The notes below the pieces were generated by a model. The model ran no database searches and had not been told where the DNA came from. It saw only the letters and a list, made by a program, of their open reading frames with translations. Below are positions 23,280 to 30,801 of a stretch of DNA of 38,933 bases, piece after piece. A program made the translations under genes and the position numbers. Source of the DNA: CAYQCH01 sp964415935 (lineage in GTDB: Bacteria; Patescibacteriota; Patescibacteriia; VMEV01; CAYQCH01); NCBI GenBank assembly GCA_964415935.1, contig CAYQCH010000005.1:1-38933 (forward strand), written 5' to 3'. The stretch's first letter is position 1. Every line of letters begins with the position of its first letter.

Positions 23280-24026
23280 TCAACGGCCCTCCACCAACCG
23301 CTTCAGCAAAAGGGCGTCCTGCACGGCAAAGGCGTTTTGATCGTTGTTAAAATAGACAAAAATCTCTTTCCCTTCCCTCGCCCAACCGCGAATTTTGGCG
23401 GCCCATGAAGCCAGAAACACTCGATCGTACTTTCCCCGATAATACCCGCTCGGCCCATGAAAACGCAGATAGACCGTATTGCTGGTTACCCATAGCGGCG
23501 AAGTAAATTCCCCGACGTGGAAGATGCAAAACCCTGCGCCATGCTTTTCCAGCAGCAGCCGGATGTCGTCGTCAAACCATTCTTTGTTGCGAAACTCAAA
23601 CACAAAATCAAATGACCTGCGACGGCGCAGGAGGTTCAAAAACGCTTCCAGCCTCTCTGCATTCTTTTTGGCATTTGGCGGCAGCTGAAACAACACCGGC
23701 CCCAGCGATGGTTTGATAACCGGAAACGGTTGCAAAAACCGCCGCAGCGGGTCAGCCGCGTTCTTGAGCCTGTGCCGGTGCGTAATGCTGCGATGCGCCT
23801 TAAAGCTGTAAACAAAACCGTCCGGCGAGGCCTCCTGCCAGGCTTTCAGCCGCTTGCGGTCTGGCATGGCATAAAACGTATTGTTTATCTCCACCGTTTC
23901 AAACAACCGGCTGTAATATGCGAAATGCTGCCGCGCGGGCAAATCTTTTGGATAGAAAACCCCTTTCCAGTGGGCATAATGCCAGCCGGATGTGCCGATG
24001 TGCACGTTGCTAAATCGCGCTGCCAT
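23280..24026 (-). CDS. DUF72 (YecE-like) family protein
   Basis: A 248-residue TIM-barrel-like protein. 'VHIGTSGWHYAHWKGVFYP', 'FETVEINNTFYAMP', 'GPVLFQLPPN', 'FVFEFRNKEWF' and 'EIFVYFNND' are the conserved DUF72 blocks. No reaction is proven for the family. The ATG is divergent from ku with 53 bases between them. tRNA-Asn lies 80 bases downstream in the same direction. Confidence 0.93.
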   Translation of the reverse strand: MAARFSNVHIGTSGWHYAHWKGVFYPKDLPARQHFAYYSRLFETVEINNTFYAMPDRKRLKAWQEASPDGFVYSFKAHRSITHRHRLKNAADPLRRFLQPFPVIKPSLGPVLFQLPPNAKKNAERLEAFLNLLRRRRSFDFVFEFRNKEWFDDDIRLLLEKHGAGFCIFHVGEFTSPLWVTSNTVYLRFHGPSGYYRGKYDRVFLASWAAKIRGWAREGKEIFVYFNNDQNAFAVQDALLLKRLVEGR

Positions 24027-24043
24027 ACAAAAATCGGTACAAT

Positions 24044-24058
24044 GTATTAGTCTAATAC
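24044..24058. promoter_or_regulatory. Perfect 7-1-7 palindrome in the DUF72/ku divergent promoter region
   Basis: The half-site GTATTAG is repeated in reverse complement around one base, immediately after a TACAAT -10-like box (24038-24043) facing ku. It is a candidate operator. No regulator gene is adjacent. Confidence 0.4.
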
Positions 24059-24079
24059 TGTTAAAAAGGGATTTTCTCT

Positions 24080-24859
24080 ATGCGCGCCATTTGGACAGGA
24101 TCCTTAAGTTTCGGGCTTATCAATATCCCGGTGCGGCTGTACAGCGCCTCAAAGGAGCGCCCGCTGTCATTCAAGCTGCTGGAAAAAGACACGCTCTGCC
24201 CCATCAGCTACGCGCGCGTCTGCAAAGCCACCGGCAAAGAGGTCAAATACGACGACATCGTCAAAGGCTATGAATACGAAAAAGGCGATTTTGTCATTTT
24301 GCTGGACGATGACTTTAAGAAAGCCAATGCGCGCATGACCAAGACCATCGACATCGTGGAGTTCACCGATGAAACGGAAATCGACCCCAAGTACTACGCC
24401 AAGCCGTATTTCATTGAACCGGAAAAACGTTCGCAAAAAGCGTATGTGCTGCTGCGCGACTCCCTGCGGCGTTCCAAAAAGGTGGCCATTGCCAAAATGG
24501 TGCTGCGCAACCGCGAGCATATTGCCGTCATCAAGCCAGACGGCGACGCGCTTATGGTCAACCAGCTGCGCTTCCAGGACGAACTGCGCGATGCCAGCGA
24601 GCTGGCCCTGCCGGGCAAGGAGACGTACAGCAAGAAAGAAATCGACATGGCCTTGTCGCTCATCAACCAGCTGACGGAGCACTTTAATGCGGCTGACTTT
24701 AAAGACGAATACGCCGACCAGCTCAAACGGATTATCGATCAGAAGAAAAAGGGCAAGAAACCCACGGCGCTGGGCCAGGAACCGGAATTTACCAAGATGA
24801 CGGACCTCATGTCCGCCCTAAAACGCAGCCTGGAACGCGAGAAGGTAAAGGCGCGGTAG
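24080..24859 (+). CDS. ku: Ku protein (non-homologous end joining)
   Basis: A 259-residue bacterial Ku homolog that forms a homodimeric ring on DNA ends and recruits LigD. Family text: 'MRAIWTGSLSFGLINIPVRLYSAS', 'ISYARVCKATGKEV', 'YDDIVKGYEYEKGDFVILLDDDF', 'PYFIEPEK' and 'ALPGKETYSKKEIDMALSLI'. The length is normal and the C-terminus is Lys-rich. An AAGGGA Shine-Dalgarno sits about 9 bases before the ATG. ligD starts one base after the stop, so the pair is a coupled operon, as in many NHEJ-positive bacteria. Confidence 0.95.
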   Translation: MRAIWTGSLSFGLINIPVRLYSASKERPLSFKLLEKDTLCPISYARVCKATGKEVKYDDIVKGYEYEKGDFVILLDDDFKKANARMTKTIDIVEFTDETEIDPKYYAKPYFIEPEKRSQKAYVLLRDSLRRSKKVAIAKMVLRNREHIAVIKPDGDALMVNQLRFQDELRDASELALPGKETYSKKEIDMALSLINQLTEHFNAADFKDEYADQLKRIIDQKKKGKKPTALGQEPEFTKMTDLMSALKRSLEREKVKAR

Positions 24860-24860
24860 T

Positions 24861-27344
24861 ATGAAGCTGGCCACCTACCGGAAGAAACGACGCTTCCATG
24901 CCACGCCCGAACCCAAAGGCCTGCCCGTCCGTCCCGGCGGACAAGCCCGCAGGCGGGGCAAAAAGAACGCCGGGCGGTCCGGCCGCGGCGGCTTGAAGTT
25001 TGTGGTGCAAAAGCATGCGGCCTCGCGCCTGCATTACGACTTCCGCCTGGAGCTGGACGGCGTGCTGAAAAGCTGGGCCGTACCCAAGGGTCCGTCGGTA
25101 AACCCCAAAGACAAACGGCTGGCCATGCACGTGGAAGACCATCCGCTGGACTACCTCACCTTTGAAGGGACCATTCCGGCTGGCGAATACGGCGCGGGCG
25201 ACGTCATTGTCTGGGACATCGGCACGTACAAGCCGGAAGCCGACGCAAAAACGCGCAACAAACAGGAGGCTGTCTTGCGCGATGACTACGAAAAAGGCCG
25301 CCTGAAAATCGTGTTGGACGGCAAAAAGTTGCGCGGCTCGTTTGCTCTGGTACGCACGGCTCGCCAGCAGGGCGACAAAGAACAATGGCTGCTCATCAAG
25401 CACGCGGATGCATTTGCCAGTACGGAAGATGTCACCGAAGATGAATCATCGGTACTTTCCAAGAAACGGCTGGCCGACCGTTCGCGTTCCAAAAAAACCG
25501 CGTTGCCGGCCTTTTTCAAGCCCATGCTGGCCACGCTGGCGGACAAACCGTTTGACCGCAACAACTGGCTGTTTGAACTGAAATGGGACGGCTATCGCTG
25601 CTTGTCATTCATCGACGGCAAAAACATCCGGCTGTACTCCCGCAACGAAAATATCTTTAACAACAAATTCCCCTCCATCGCCCGCGCCTTGCAAAGGTTC
25701 TCCAAACACCAGATTATCTTTGACGGCGAAATCGTGGCGCTGGACAAACAAGGCCGCCCCGACTTTCAAACATTGCAGAACAGCGACCGGGAGCCTACCA
25801 ACATCGCTTACATCATTTTCGACGTGCTGTATCTGGACGGACAGGACTTGCGCCCCTATCCCCTTTCCGAGCGCAAAACCCTGCTGGCCGAATTGCTTAA
25901 AAAACCTCCGGCACGGATCTTGTACAGCGATCACGTAAAGACTAAGGGCAAACGCCTGTTCCGCGAAGCGACCAGGCGCGGTTTGGAAGGCATCATCGCC
26001 AAAGACGGCAACGGCCGTTATGAAACCGCCACCCGCTCCGCCGGCTGGTTGAAAATAAAATCCGTCAAGCGCCAGGAAGCGGTCATTGCTGGCTTTACCG
26101 AACCGCGCGGATCACGGAAAAAATTCGGCGCATTGGTGTTGGGCGTATACGAAGGCCGCCGCCTGCGTTATATCGGCCACACCGGAGGCGGTTTTGATGA
26201 TCGAACATTAGCCCTCGTCTACGAGCGGCTAAAGCCGTTGGTCACAAAAACGTCCCCGTTTAAAAAACCCATCACCACCAATGCGCCGGTAACCTGGGTC
26301 AAACCGCGCTTGGTCGCGGAAGTGAAGTTCAGCGAATGGACCAGCGACGGCATCATGCGCCAGCCGGTTTTTATCGCTTTGCGCGAAGACAAACCCGCGG
26401 GAGAAATTGTACGCGAACGAGCAGCCGGCACGGCAAACGCCGACCGATCCCGCCTGTCGCTTACCAACCAGGAAAAAGTGTTCTGGCCCAGGGAAGGCTA
26501 TACCAAGGGCGATGTCATTTCCTACTACGAAAAAATCGCGCCAACCATTTTGCCCTACCTGCAGGACCGTCCCGAATCCATGCTGCGGCAGCCCGACGGC
26601 ATCAACGACAAAGGCTTTTTCCAAAAGAACGTTACCTTCGCCGTGCCCGAATTTGTGCGGCTTGAACCCATCAAATCCGAGTCGGAAAACAAAATCCGCA
26701 AATACCTTGTCTGCGATAACGTCGAGACGCTGCTGTACATGGCTAACCTGGGCTGCATAGAGCTCAACCCGTGGAATTCGCGCATGAGCAGCCTGCGTAA
26801 ACCTGACTACATGATTCTGGACCTCGACCCCGCCAAAAAGAATTTCAACGACCTGGTAAAAGTGGCGCAGGAAGTGCGTAACGTGCTCACGCTGGCCTGC
26901 CAGAAAAGTTATTGCAAAACGTCAGGCAAACGGGGGCTGCACATTTTCGTGCCGCTGGGCGCGCAATATGACTACGACCAGATCAGGCAGTTTGCCGAGC
27001 TGATTGCCGGCCTGGTGCACCATCGCCTGCCTGGGCTCACCAGCATCGTGCGCAGCCCTGCCAAACGCAAAGGAAACATCTACCTCGATTATTTGCAAAA
27101 CCGCTATGCGCAAACCCTGGCCGCGCCGTACTGCCTGCGGCCCTGGCCCGGCGCCACGGTTTCCACGCCGCTGAAATGGGATGAGGTCAAAAGCGGCCTG
27201 AACCCGGACAAATTCAACATCAAAACAATCCATCAGCGGCTCAAGCGCCTTGGCGACCTCTGGGAACCGTTACGCGAGGAGGCGGTGGATTTGGAGGAAT
27301 CAATTGCCTGCCTGCAAAAAGAGTGGAAGACCTTACGAGGCTGA
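24861..27344 (+). CDS. ligD: LigD, multifunctional NHEJ DNA ligase with 3'-phosphoesterase and polymerase domains
   Basis: An 827-residue protein with three modules in the order PE-LIG-POL. The 3'-phosphoesterase is about residues 40-170 (HYDFRLELDG at 58, 'IPAGEYGAG'). The ATP-dependent ligase is about 215-500, with catalytic K241 in KWDG and 'YIIFDVLYLDGQDL'. The primase-type polymerase is about 530-800, with 'VFWPREGYTKGDVISYYE' and metal residues D654/D656 in DLDP. It fills, trims and seals broken ends held by Ku. Mycobacterial LigD has the order POL-PE-LIG; this order is common in other bacteria. The start region carries a palindromic insert (24919-24954). Its stop overlaps the converging antiporter gene by 12 bases. 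Confidence 0.96.
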   Translation: MKLATYRKKRRFHATPEPKGLPVRPGGQARRRGKKNAGRSGRGGLKFVVQKHAASRLHYDFRLELDGVLKSWAVPKGPSVNPKDKRLAMHVEDHPLDYLTFEGTIPAGEYGAGDVIVWDIGTYKPEADAKTRNKQEAVLRDDYEKGRLKIVLDGKKLRGSFALVRTARQQGDKEQWLLIKHADAFASTEDVTEDESSVLSKKRLADRSRSKKTALPAFFKPMLATLADKPFDRNNWLFELKWDGYRCLSFIDGKNIRLYSRNENIFNNKFPSIARALQRFSKHQIIFDGEIVALDKQGRPDFQTLQNSDREPTNIAYIIFDVLYLDGQDLRPYPLSERKTLLAELLKKPPARILYSDHVKTKGKRLFREATRRGLEGIIAKDGNGRYETATRSAGWLKIKSVKRQEAVIAGFTEPRGSRKKFGALVLGVYEGRRLRYIGHTGGGFDDRTLALVYERLKPLVTKTSPFKKPITTNAPVTWVKPRLVAEVKFSEWTSDGIMRQPVFIALREDKPAGEIVRERAAGTANADRSRLSLTNQEKVFWPREGYTKGDVISYYEKIAPTILPYLQDRPESMLRQPDGINDKGFFQKNVTFAVPEFVRLEPIKSESENKIRKYLVCDNVETLLYMANLGCIELNPWNSRMSSLRKPDYMILDLDPAKKNFNDLVKVAQEVRNVLTLACQKSYCKTSGKRGLHIFVPLGAQYDYDQIRQFAELIAGLVHHRLPGLTSIVRSPAKRKGNIYLDYLQNRYAQTLAAPYCLRPWPGATVSTPLKWDEVKSGLNPDKFNIKTIHQRLKRLGDLWEPLREEAVDLEESIACLQKEWKTLRG

Positions 27345-28295
27345 GACGGCCAGCCAGGCCAGATACGATACGTACCCGCCAAGCATGACGCCGCCCTGCC
27401 AGCGTTCAAGCACATGCTTCTGGCCGACAAAGACGGCAAAAAACAAGGCCAGGGCCGCCACAATTGCCACCCAGACATCCAGGGCCGTTTCGGCGCCAAA
27501 CGGCAAGGGTCGAATGGTGCTGCTCAAACCCAGAATCCAAAACACGTTGAAAATATTTGAACCGACCACGTTGCCCACGGCGATGTCCGCGTGTTTTCGG
27601 TATGCGGCAACCGCGGAAGTCACTAACTCCGGCAACGACGTGCCAATGGCTACCACGGTCAAGCCGATGATGCGCTCGGACAGGCCCAGCATGCCGCTGA
27701 GGCTGATGGCGCCGTCAACGGCGAGTTTGCCGCCAAGCACCAGGCCGAAGATGCCAAAAAGCACCAGGAATAACGACCGCCACAATGTCAGGCGCGGCAC
27801 TGGATCGCTTTCCCCCTCCGCTTTGCTGATACCAAAGGTGTAGTACAGGAAAATGATGAAAAACGAGAGAAACACCAGGCCATCAATCCGGTCCAGGCCG
27901 CTGGCGCTCCGTCCGGTGAAAAAGGCATCACTGACCATAACGCCCAGCAGGGTTACCGCCAGCAATGCCAGAGGAATTTCCTTCCAGGCCGTATTTTCTT
28001 TGATGCGCAATGGGTAAATGAGGGCGGCCACGCCAAGGATGAGCAGGATATTGGCGATGTTTGACCCGACCACGTTGGCGATGGCCAGGTCCGTGCTTCC
28101 CTGATAGACAGAAAGCAGGTTTACGGTTAATTCCGGCATGGACGTGCCAAAAGCAACCACCGTCAATCCGATGACAATGGGCGTCACGCCAAACCGCCCG
28201 GCCAGGGCCGAGGCGCCATCAACAAGCCAGTCCGCTCCTTTTACCAGCAGCGCAAACCCCAAGACGATAAAAACCGCGGCGATGAATGCATGCAT
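27333..28295 (-). CDS. Calcium/sodium antiporter-like protein (CaCA family)
   Basis: A 320-residue membrane protein with about ten hydrophobic helices in two inverted halves. Each half carries the alpha repeat of the CaCA family: GTSMPEL (50-56) with VGSNIANIL, and GTSLPEL (218-224) with VGSNIFNVF. It exchanges Ca2+ (or another divalent cation) for Na+ or H+; the YrbG-type branch in E. coli is the nearest recognised relative. The length is normal. It ends inside the last codons of ligD on the opposite strand, so no terminator separates them. Confidence 0.93.
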   Translation of the reverse strand: MHAFIAAVFIVLGFALLVKGADWLVDGASALAGRFGVTPIVIGLTVVAFGTSMPELTVNLLSVYQGSTDLAIANVVGSNIANILLILGVAALIYPLRIKENTAWKEIPLALLAVTLLGVMVSDAFFTGRSASGLDRIDGLVFLSFFIIFLYYTFGISKAEGESDPVPRLTLWRSLFLVLFGIFGLVLGGKLAVDGAISLSGMLGLSERIIGLTVVAIGTSLPELVTSAVAAYRKHADIAVGNVVGSNIFNVFWILGLSSTIRPLPFGAETALDVWVAIVAALALFFAVFVGQKHVLERWQGGVMLGGYVSYLAWLAVSAS

Positions 28296-28332
28296 ATGAC
28301 TTGCATTTTACCACATTTGCTTGCCAAACAGC

Positions 28333-28361
28333 TTGACAAATGCCTGAAAATGCGCTATACT
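28333..28361 (+). promoter_or_regulatory. Strong promoter of the RRM protein gene
   Basis: TTGACA (28333-28338), 17 bases, TATACT (28356-28361) is a near-consensus housekeeping promoter. It leaves a leader of about 78 bases that contains a CCGGC/GCCGG hairpin (28382-28398). Confidence 0.9.
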
Positions 28362-28381
28362 GTTTCTCGTCTGTATGGTGA

Positions 28382-28398
28382 CCGGCACCAAAAGCCGG
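28382..28398 (+). promoter_or_regulatory. Hairpin in the RRM gene leader
   Basis: CCGGC and GCCGG form a 5-bp stem with a 7-base loop about 48 bases before the start codon. Long structured leaders are typical of cold-responsive RNA-binding protein genes; that use here is inference. Confidence 0.5.
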
Positions 28399-28445
28399 AA
28401 ATTCAAGTCGCGCCAGCAGATTTCATTGTTCGTTTACATTCAATT

Positions 28446-28724
28446 ATGAATGAGACTTTGTACGTAGGAAACCTTTCCTACAGCACAAATGGTGATACTC
28501 TTCGTGATCACTTTGCTGGCGCTGGCCAGGTCGTTTCTGCTTCGGTTATTTCCGATCGCGAAACCGGCCGCAGCCGCGGCTTCGGCTTCGTCCAAATGGC
28601 GACAGCTGAAGAAGCCCAAAAAGCTATCGAAATGTTCGATGGCAAAGACTTCGAAGGTCGTCCATTACGTGTCAACGTCGCCAAGCCCAAGACCGACCGC
28701 GCTCCGCGCGAGTCCAACTGGTAA
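28446..28724 (+). CDS. Small RRM-domain RNA-binding protein
   Basis: A 92-residue single RNA recognition motif. RNP2 is LYVGNL (5-10) and RNP1 is RGFGFVQM (44-51), both intact. The fold ends around residue 80 and a short basic tail follows. Similar one-domain RRM proteins are common in cyanobacteria and candidate phyla, where they act as RNA chaperones, often cold-induced. The start at 28446 is chosen because the RRM begins there. A near-consensus promoter and a terminator of its own show strong, monocistronic expression. Confidence 0.93.
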   Translation: MNETLYVGNLSYSTNGDTLRDHFAGAGQVVSASVISDRETGRSRGFGFVQMATAEEAQKAIEMFDGKDFEGRPLRVNVAKPKTDRAPRESNW

Positions 28725-28734
28725 TAGCGACCAC

Positions 28735-28766
28735 AAAACACCCGCTTTTGCGGGTGTTTTGTTTTG
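28735..28766 (+). terminator. Terminator of the RRM gene
   Basis: An 11-bp perfect stem AAAACACCCGC / GCGGGTGTTTT with a 4-base loop and a GTTTT tail. Confidence 0.9.
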
Positions 28767-28776
28767 CCACGCAATT

Positions 28777-28808
28777 AAAGAAACCTCCGGGCTACGGAGG
28801 TTTCTTGT
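28777..28808 (-). terminator. Terminator of the HU gene
   Basis: A stem AAGAAACCTCCG / CGGAGGTTTCTT with a 5-base loop lies just after the converging RRM terminator. On the minus strand the tail is TTTCTTTAATT. A smaller AGGGCA/TGCCCT hairpin (28814-28830) lies between it and the HU stop. Confidence 0.8.
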
Positions 28809-28847
28809 GCAACAGGGCAACAACTGCCCTGAAATGTGCTCTAAGCC

Positions 28848-29129
28848 TTAGAGGACGGCGTCCTTAGCGGCCTTGGCGACGCGGAATTTGACCACGGTCT
28901 TGGCCGGGATCTGGATCTGAGCGCCGGTCAAAGGATTGCGGCCCATGCGGGCGGCGCGATGCTTCTTGACCAGCTTGCCCAAGCCGGGAAGGGTCATTTC
29001 ACCAGAGGATTTCACTTCGCTGTAAGCGAGAGCGGTCAATGTATCCCACAGGGCCATGACGTCCTTCTTACTCATGTTCGATTTTTCAGCCAATGTTTGC
29101 ATCAGCTGAGACTTGGTCATCTTTGCCAT
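28848..29129 (-). CDS. hup: HU/IHF family DNA-binding protein
   Basis: A 93-residue nucleoid protein. 'MTKSQLMQTLAEKSNMSKKDV' (helices), 'LPGLGKLVKKHRAARMGRNPLTGAQIQIPA' (the beta arms with the Arg-rich, Pro-tipped DNA-bending loop) and 'KTVVKFRVAKAAKDAV' are the classic HU pattern. It probably acts as a homodimer. A TATAAT -10 lies on the minus strand at 29167-29172; a TTGTAC 19 bases upstream is a poor -35. No Shine-Dalgarno is seen. The ATG at 29120 is an alternative start. Confidence 0.95.
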   Translation of the reverse strand: MAKMTKSQLMQTLAEKSNMSKKDVMALWDTLTALAYSEVKSSGEMTLPGLGKLVKKHRAARMGRNPLTGAQIQIPAKTVVKFRVAKAAKDAVL

Positions 29130-29233
29130 ACGTATTTCGTATAGGACTTAATAGTAATGTGCCTCTATTATAAAGCAAAGCATTGAAAAATGTACAAGAA
29201 AAGCCCGGATTTATTAAGCAAAATCAATTTCTA

Positions 29234-29261
29234 TTGTCAAATTGCATTTTTGCCCTATCAT
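29234..29261 (+). promoter_or_regulatory. Promoter of the candidate structured RNA
   Basis: TTGTCA (29234-29239), 16 bases, TATCAT (29256-29261). The RNA start is predicted near 29267, exactly where the closing stem of the folded RNA begins. Confidence 0.6.
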
Positions 29262-29266
29262 TAAAA

Positions 29267-29405
29267 AATCCCCAGATCTATGCCTGGCAGCGGCAAAAAC
29301 AATAAGATGACTTATGGTTCTTGCCGTTTACATAGCTACTCGCGTTGATGGGCTAGGAGGGAGGCCCCGCTTTGGCTATAACTGACAGGCATAGATGTGA
29401 GGATC
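29267..29405 (+). ncRNA. Candidate three-way-junction structured RNA, family unknown
   Basis: In the 466-base HU/dprA gap, no protein is seen but the DNA folds very well. P1: 29268-29286 with 29386-29404, including an 11-bp perfect core (29276-29286 / 29386-29396) and an outer ATCC/GGAT, with two mismatches. P2: 29291-29326, a 14-bp hairpin with two single mismatches (CGGCAA/TTGCCG, AAC/GTT, ATAAG/CTTAT). P3: 29332-29379, with ATAGC/GCTAT, GCG/CGC and GGGC/GCCC. The apical loop of P3 contains AGGAGGG, a Shine-Dalgarno-like string. A promoter precedes it; no T-run terminator follows. dprA has a separate promoter, so a free-standing RNA is more likely than a riboswitch. It does not resemble tRNA, tmRNA, RNase P, SRP or 6S RNA by motif. 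Confidence 0.6.
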
Positions 29406-29556
29406 GCAAAAACAGATTAGCAACACACCTATATTTTGTCAACGCGCTTTGACGAAGGAACTCGATAAAAAACGCTTACATTAGAAAAATAAACGGGATT
29501 TGTTGCAAATAGTGTTGTAAAAATCCGACAACATAGAGTCCGTTGCGATATTCTGC
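29406..29556. other. Intergenic remainder between the structured RNA and the dprA promoter
   Basis: There is no open frame of note. Two small hairpins are visible (GTCAA/TTGAC near 29438-29453 and GTTGT/ACAAC near 29514-29533). The region is AT-rich. Confidence 0.5.
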
Positions 29557-29562
29557 TATAAT
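29554..29562 (+). promoter_or_regulatory. Extended -10 promoter of dprA
   Basis: TGCTATAAT (TG at 29554-29555, TATAAT at 29557-29562) with no good -35. The short leader contains a CCCC/GGGG hairpin followed by TTTT right before the ATG. Confidence 0.7.
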
Positions 29563-29595
29563 TTCCCTGCCCCTTCCCCCGTTCTGCGGGGTTTT

Positions 29596-30681
29596 ATGTT
29601 GGAAAAAAACGCGTACTACCATGCGTTTCATCAGATTCAAGGTTGCGGACCGGCACTGATGGAGCAACTTTTGCAGCATACACGAGGCGATGTCGCGCAG
29701 GCCTGGCATGAGTTCCCTTATCTTGTTCAAAAATTCACTGGGGAAAAAAGACGCGACAGAATGATTTGCCAATGGCGAACAATTCACGTGCACAGAAGCT
29801 ACGAAACTTTGCAAAAACAGCACATTTCCACGGCTGTCATTGAACAAAAAGAATATCCGGCGCTTTTAAAGCATATATTCCAGCCGCCATACATCCTCTA
29901 TTATAAAGGCAACCTGAACATTCCCCTCAGCCTGACCGTTGTCGGCACGCGCAAAATCTCTCCGTACGGACACCTGGCGGCAAAAACCGTTCTTCCTCCC
30001 CTGGCCGAAACAGGCATAGGTCTCATCAGCGGCCTGGCCTACGGCATTGATGCGACGGTTCACGAAATCGCCCTGGAGCAAGGCAGCTACACCGCCGCCG
30101 TGCTTGGATCCGGCCTAAAAGCCATCGACTCAAGCGGCCGACAGCAGCTGGCCAGGCGCATCATCGACGGCGGCGGATGCGTTATGAGCCAGTTCCTACC
30201 AGACATGCCCGCCCAGGAAGGCCACTTCCCCGCCCGCAACAGGATATTGGCAGGCCTGACGTCTCTCACCCTGGTTCTTGAGGCCGCATCGCGCTCCGGC
30301 GCCCTCATAACCGCGCGCCATGCGCTGGATGAAAACCGCGCCGTCGCCGCCGTGCCGGGATCAATCCATTCCGCAACCAGCAACGGCTGCCATCAGCTGC
30401 TCAAAGACGGCGCGCATCTGGTCACCAGCGCACAGGACGTGCTCTCCCTTCTGCAGTCGCCGCTGCTGTTTGATACAACACCCGCGCCCGCGCAGCAGCC
30501 GAGTCTCACAGAAAAAGAAGCGTTAGTGTACGGCAGCCTGAGCGCAGATCCGCAAGATATCGATGCGTTGCATCAGGCCTGCCGCCTGCCCGTACCGGAC
30601 CTTCTGGCCATATTAAGCACGCTGGAAATGGACGGGCTGGTCCTGCGGTTTCCCGGACAAGGGTATTGCAAACACCCTTGA
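29596..30681 (+). CDS. dprA: DNA-processing protein DprA/Smf
   Basis: A 361-residue protein that binds incoming single-stranded DNA and loads RecA during transformation. A short helical N-terminal region leads into the DprA Rossmann fold from about residue 85: 'VVGTRKISPYG', 'SGLAYGIDATVHEIAL', 'FPARNRILAGL', 'SGALITARHALDENRAVAAVPGS' and 'GCHQLLKDGAHLV'. A winged-helix segment (about 300-361) closes it. The length is normal. dprA usually stands directly before topA in bacteria; here an unrelated gene separates them. The stop codon lies inside the -35 of that gene's promoter. Confidence 0.94.
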   Translation: MLEKNAYYHAFHQIQGCGPALMEQLLQHTRGDVAQAWHEFPYLVQKFTGEKRRDRMICQWRTIHVHRSYETLQKQHISTAVIEQKEYPALLKHIFQPPYILYYKGNLNIPLSLTVVGTRKISPYGHLAAKTVLPPLAETGIGLISGLAYGIDATVHEIALEQGSYTAAVLGSGLKAIDSSGRQQLARRIIDGGGCVMSQFLPDMPAQEGHFPARNRILAGLTSLTLVLEAASRSGALITARHALDENRAVAAVPGSIHSATSNGCHQLLKDGAHLVTSAQDVLSLLQSPLLFDTTPAPAQQPSLTEKEALVYGSLSADPQDIDALHQACRLPVPDLLAILSTLEMDGLVLRFPGQGYCKHP

Positions 30682-30706
30682 CAGTGGCATAAAAATACGG
30701 CACAAT
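30678..30706 (+). promoter_or_regulatory. Promoter of the orphan GC-rich gene
   Basis: TTGACA (30678-30683, overlapping the dprA stop), 17 bases, CACAAT (30701-30706). The predicted RNA start is near 30713. Confidence 0.6.
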
Positions 30707-30765
30707 AGCTCCCTGTGAAAGGGTCTACGCCGCATGGGCGCGCGTAGACTTTTCATTTCACAGCT
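30707..30765 (+). promoter_or_regulatory. Structured leader of the orphan gene
   Basis: The inner stem GTCTACGC (30723-30730) pairs with 30742-30749, extended by CGC/GCG with one bulged C. The outer arms TGTGAAA (30714-30720) and TTTCACA (30756-30762) pair too. No T-run follows, so it is a leader structure rather than a terminator. A Shine-Dalgarno (AGGAGA) lies further down. Confidence 0.55.
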
Positions 30766-30801
30766 CCCCCACCCAAAACGAGGAATCAGGAGACATCGGA
30801 G

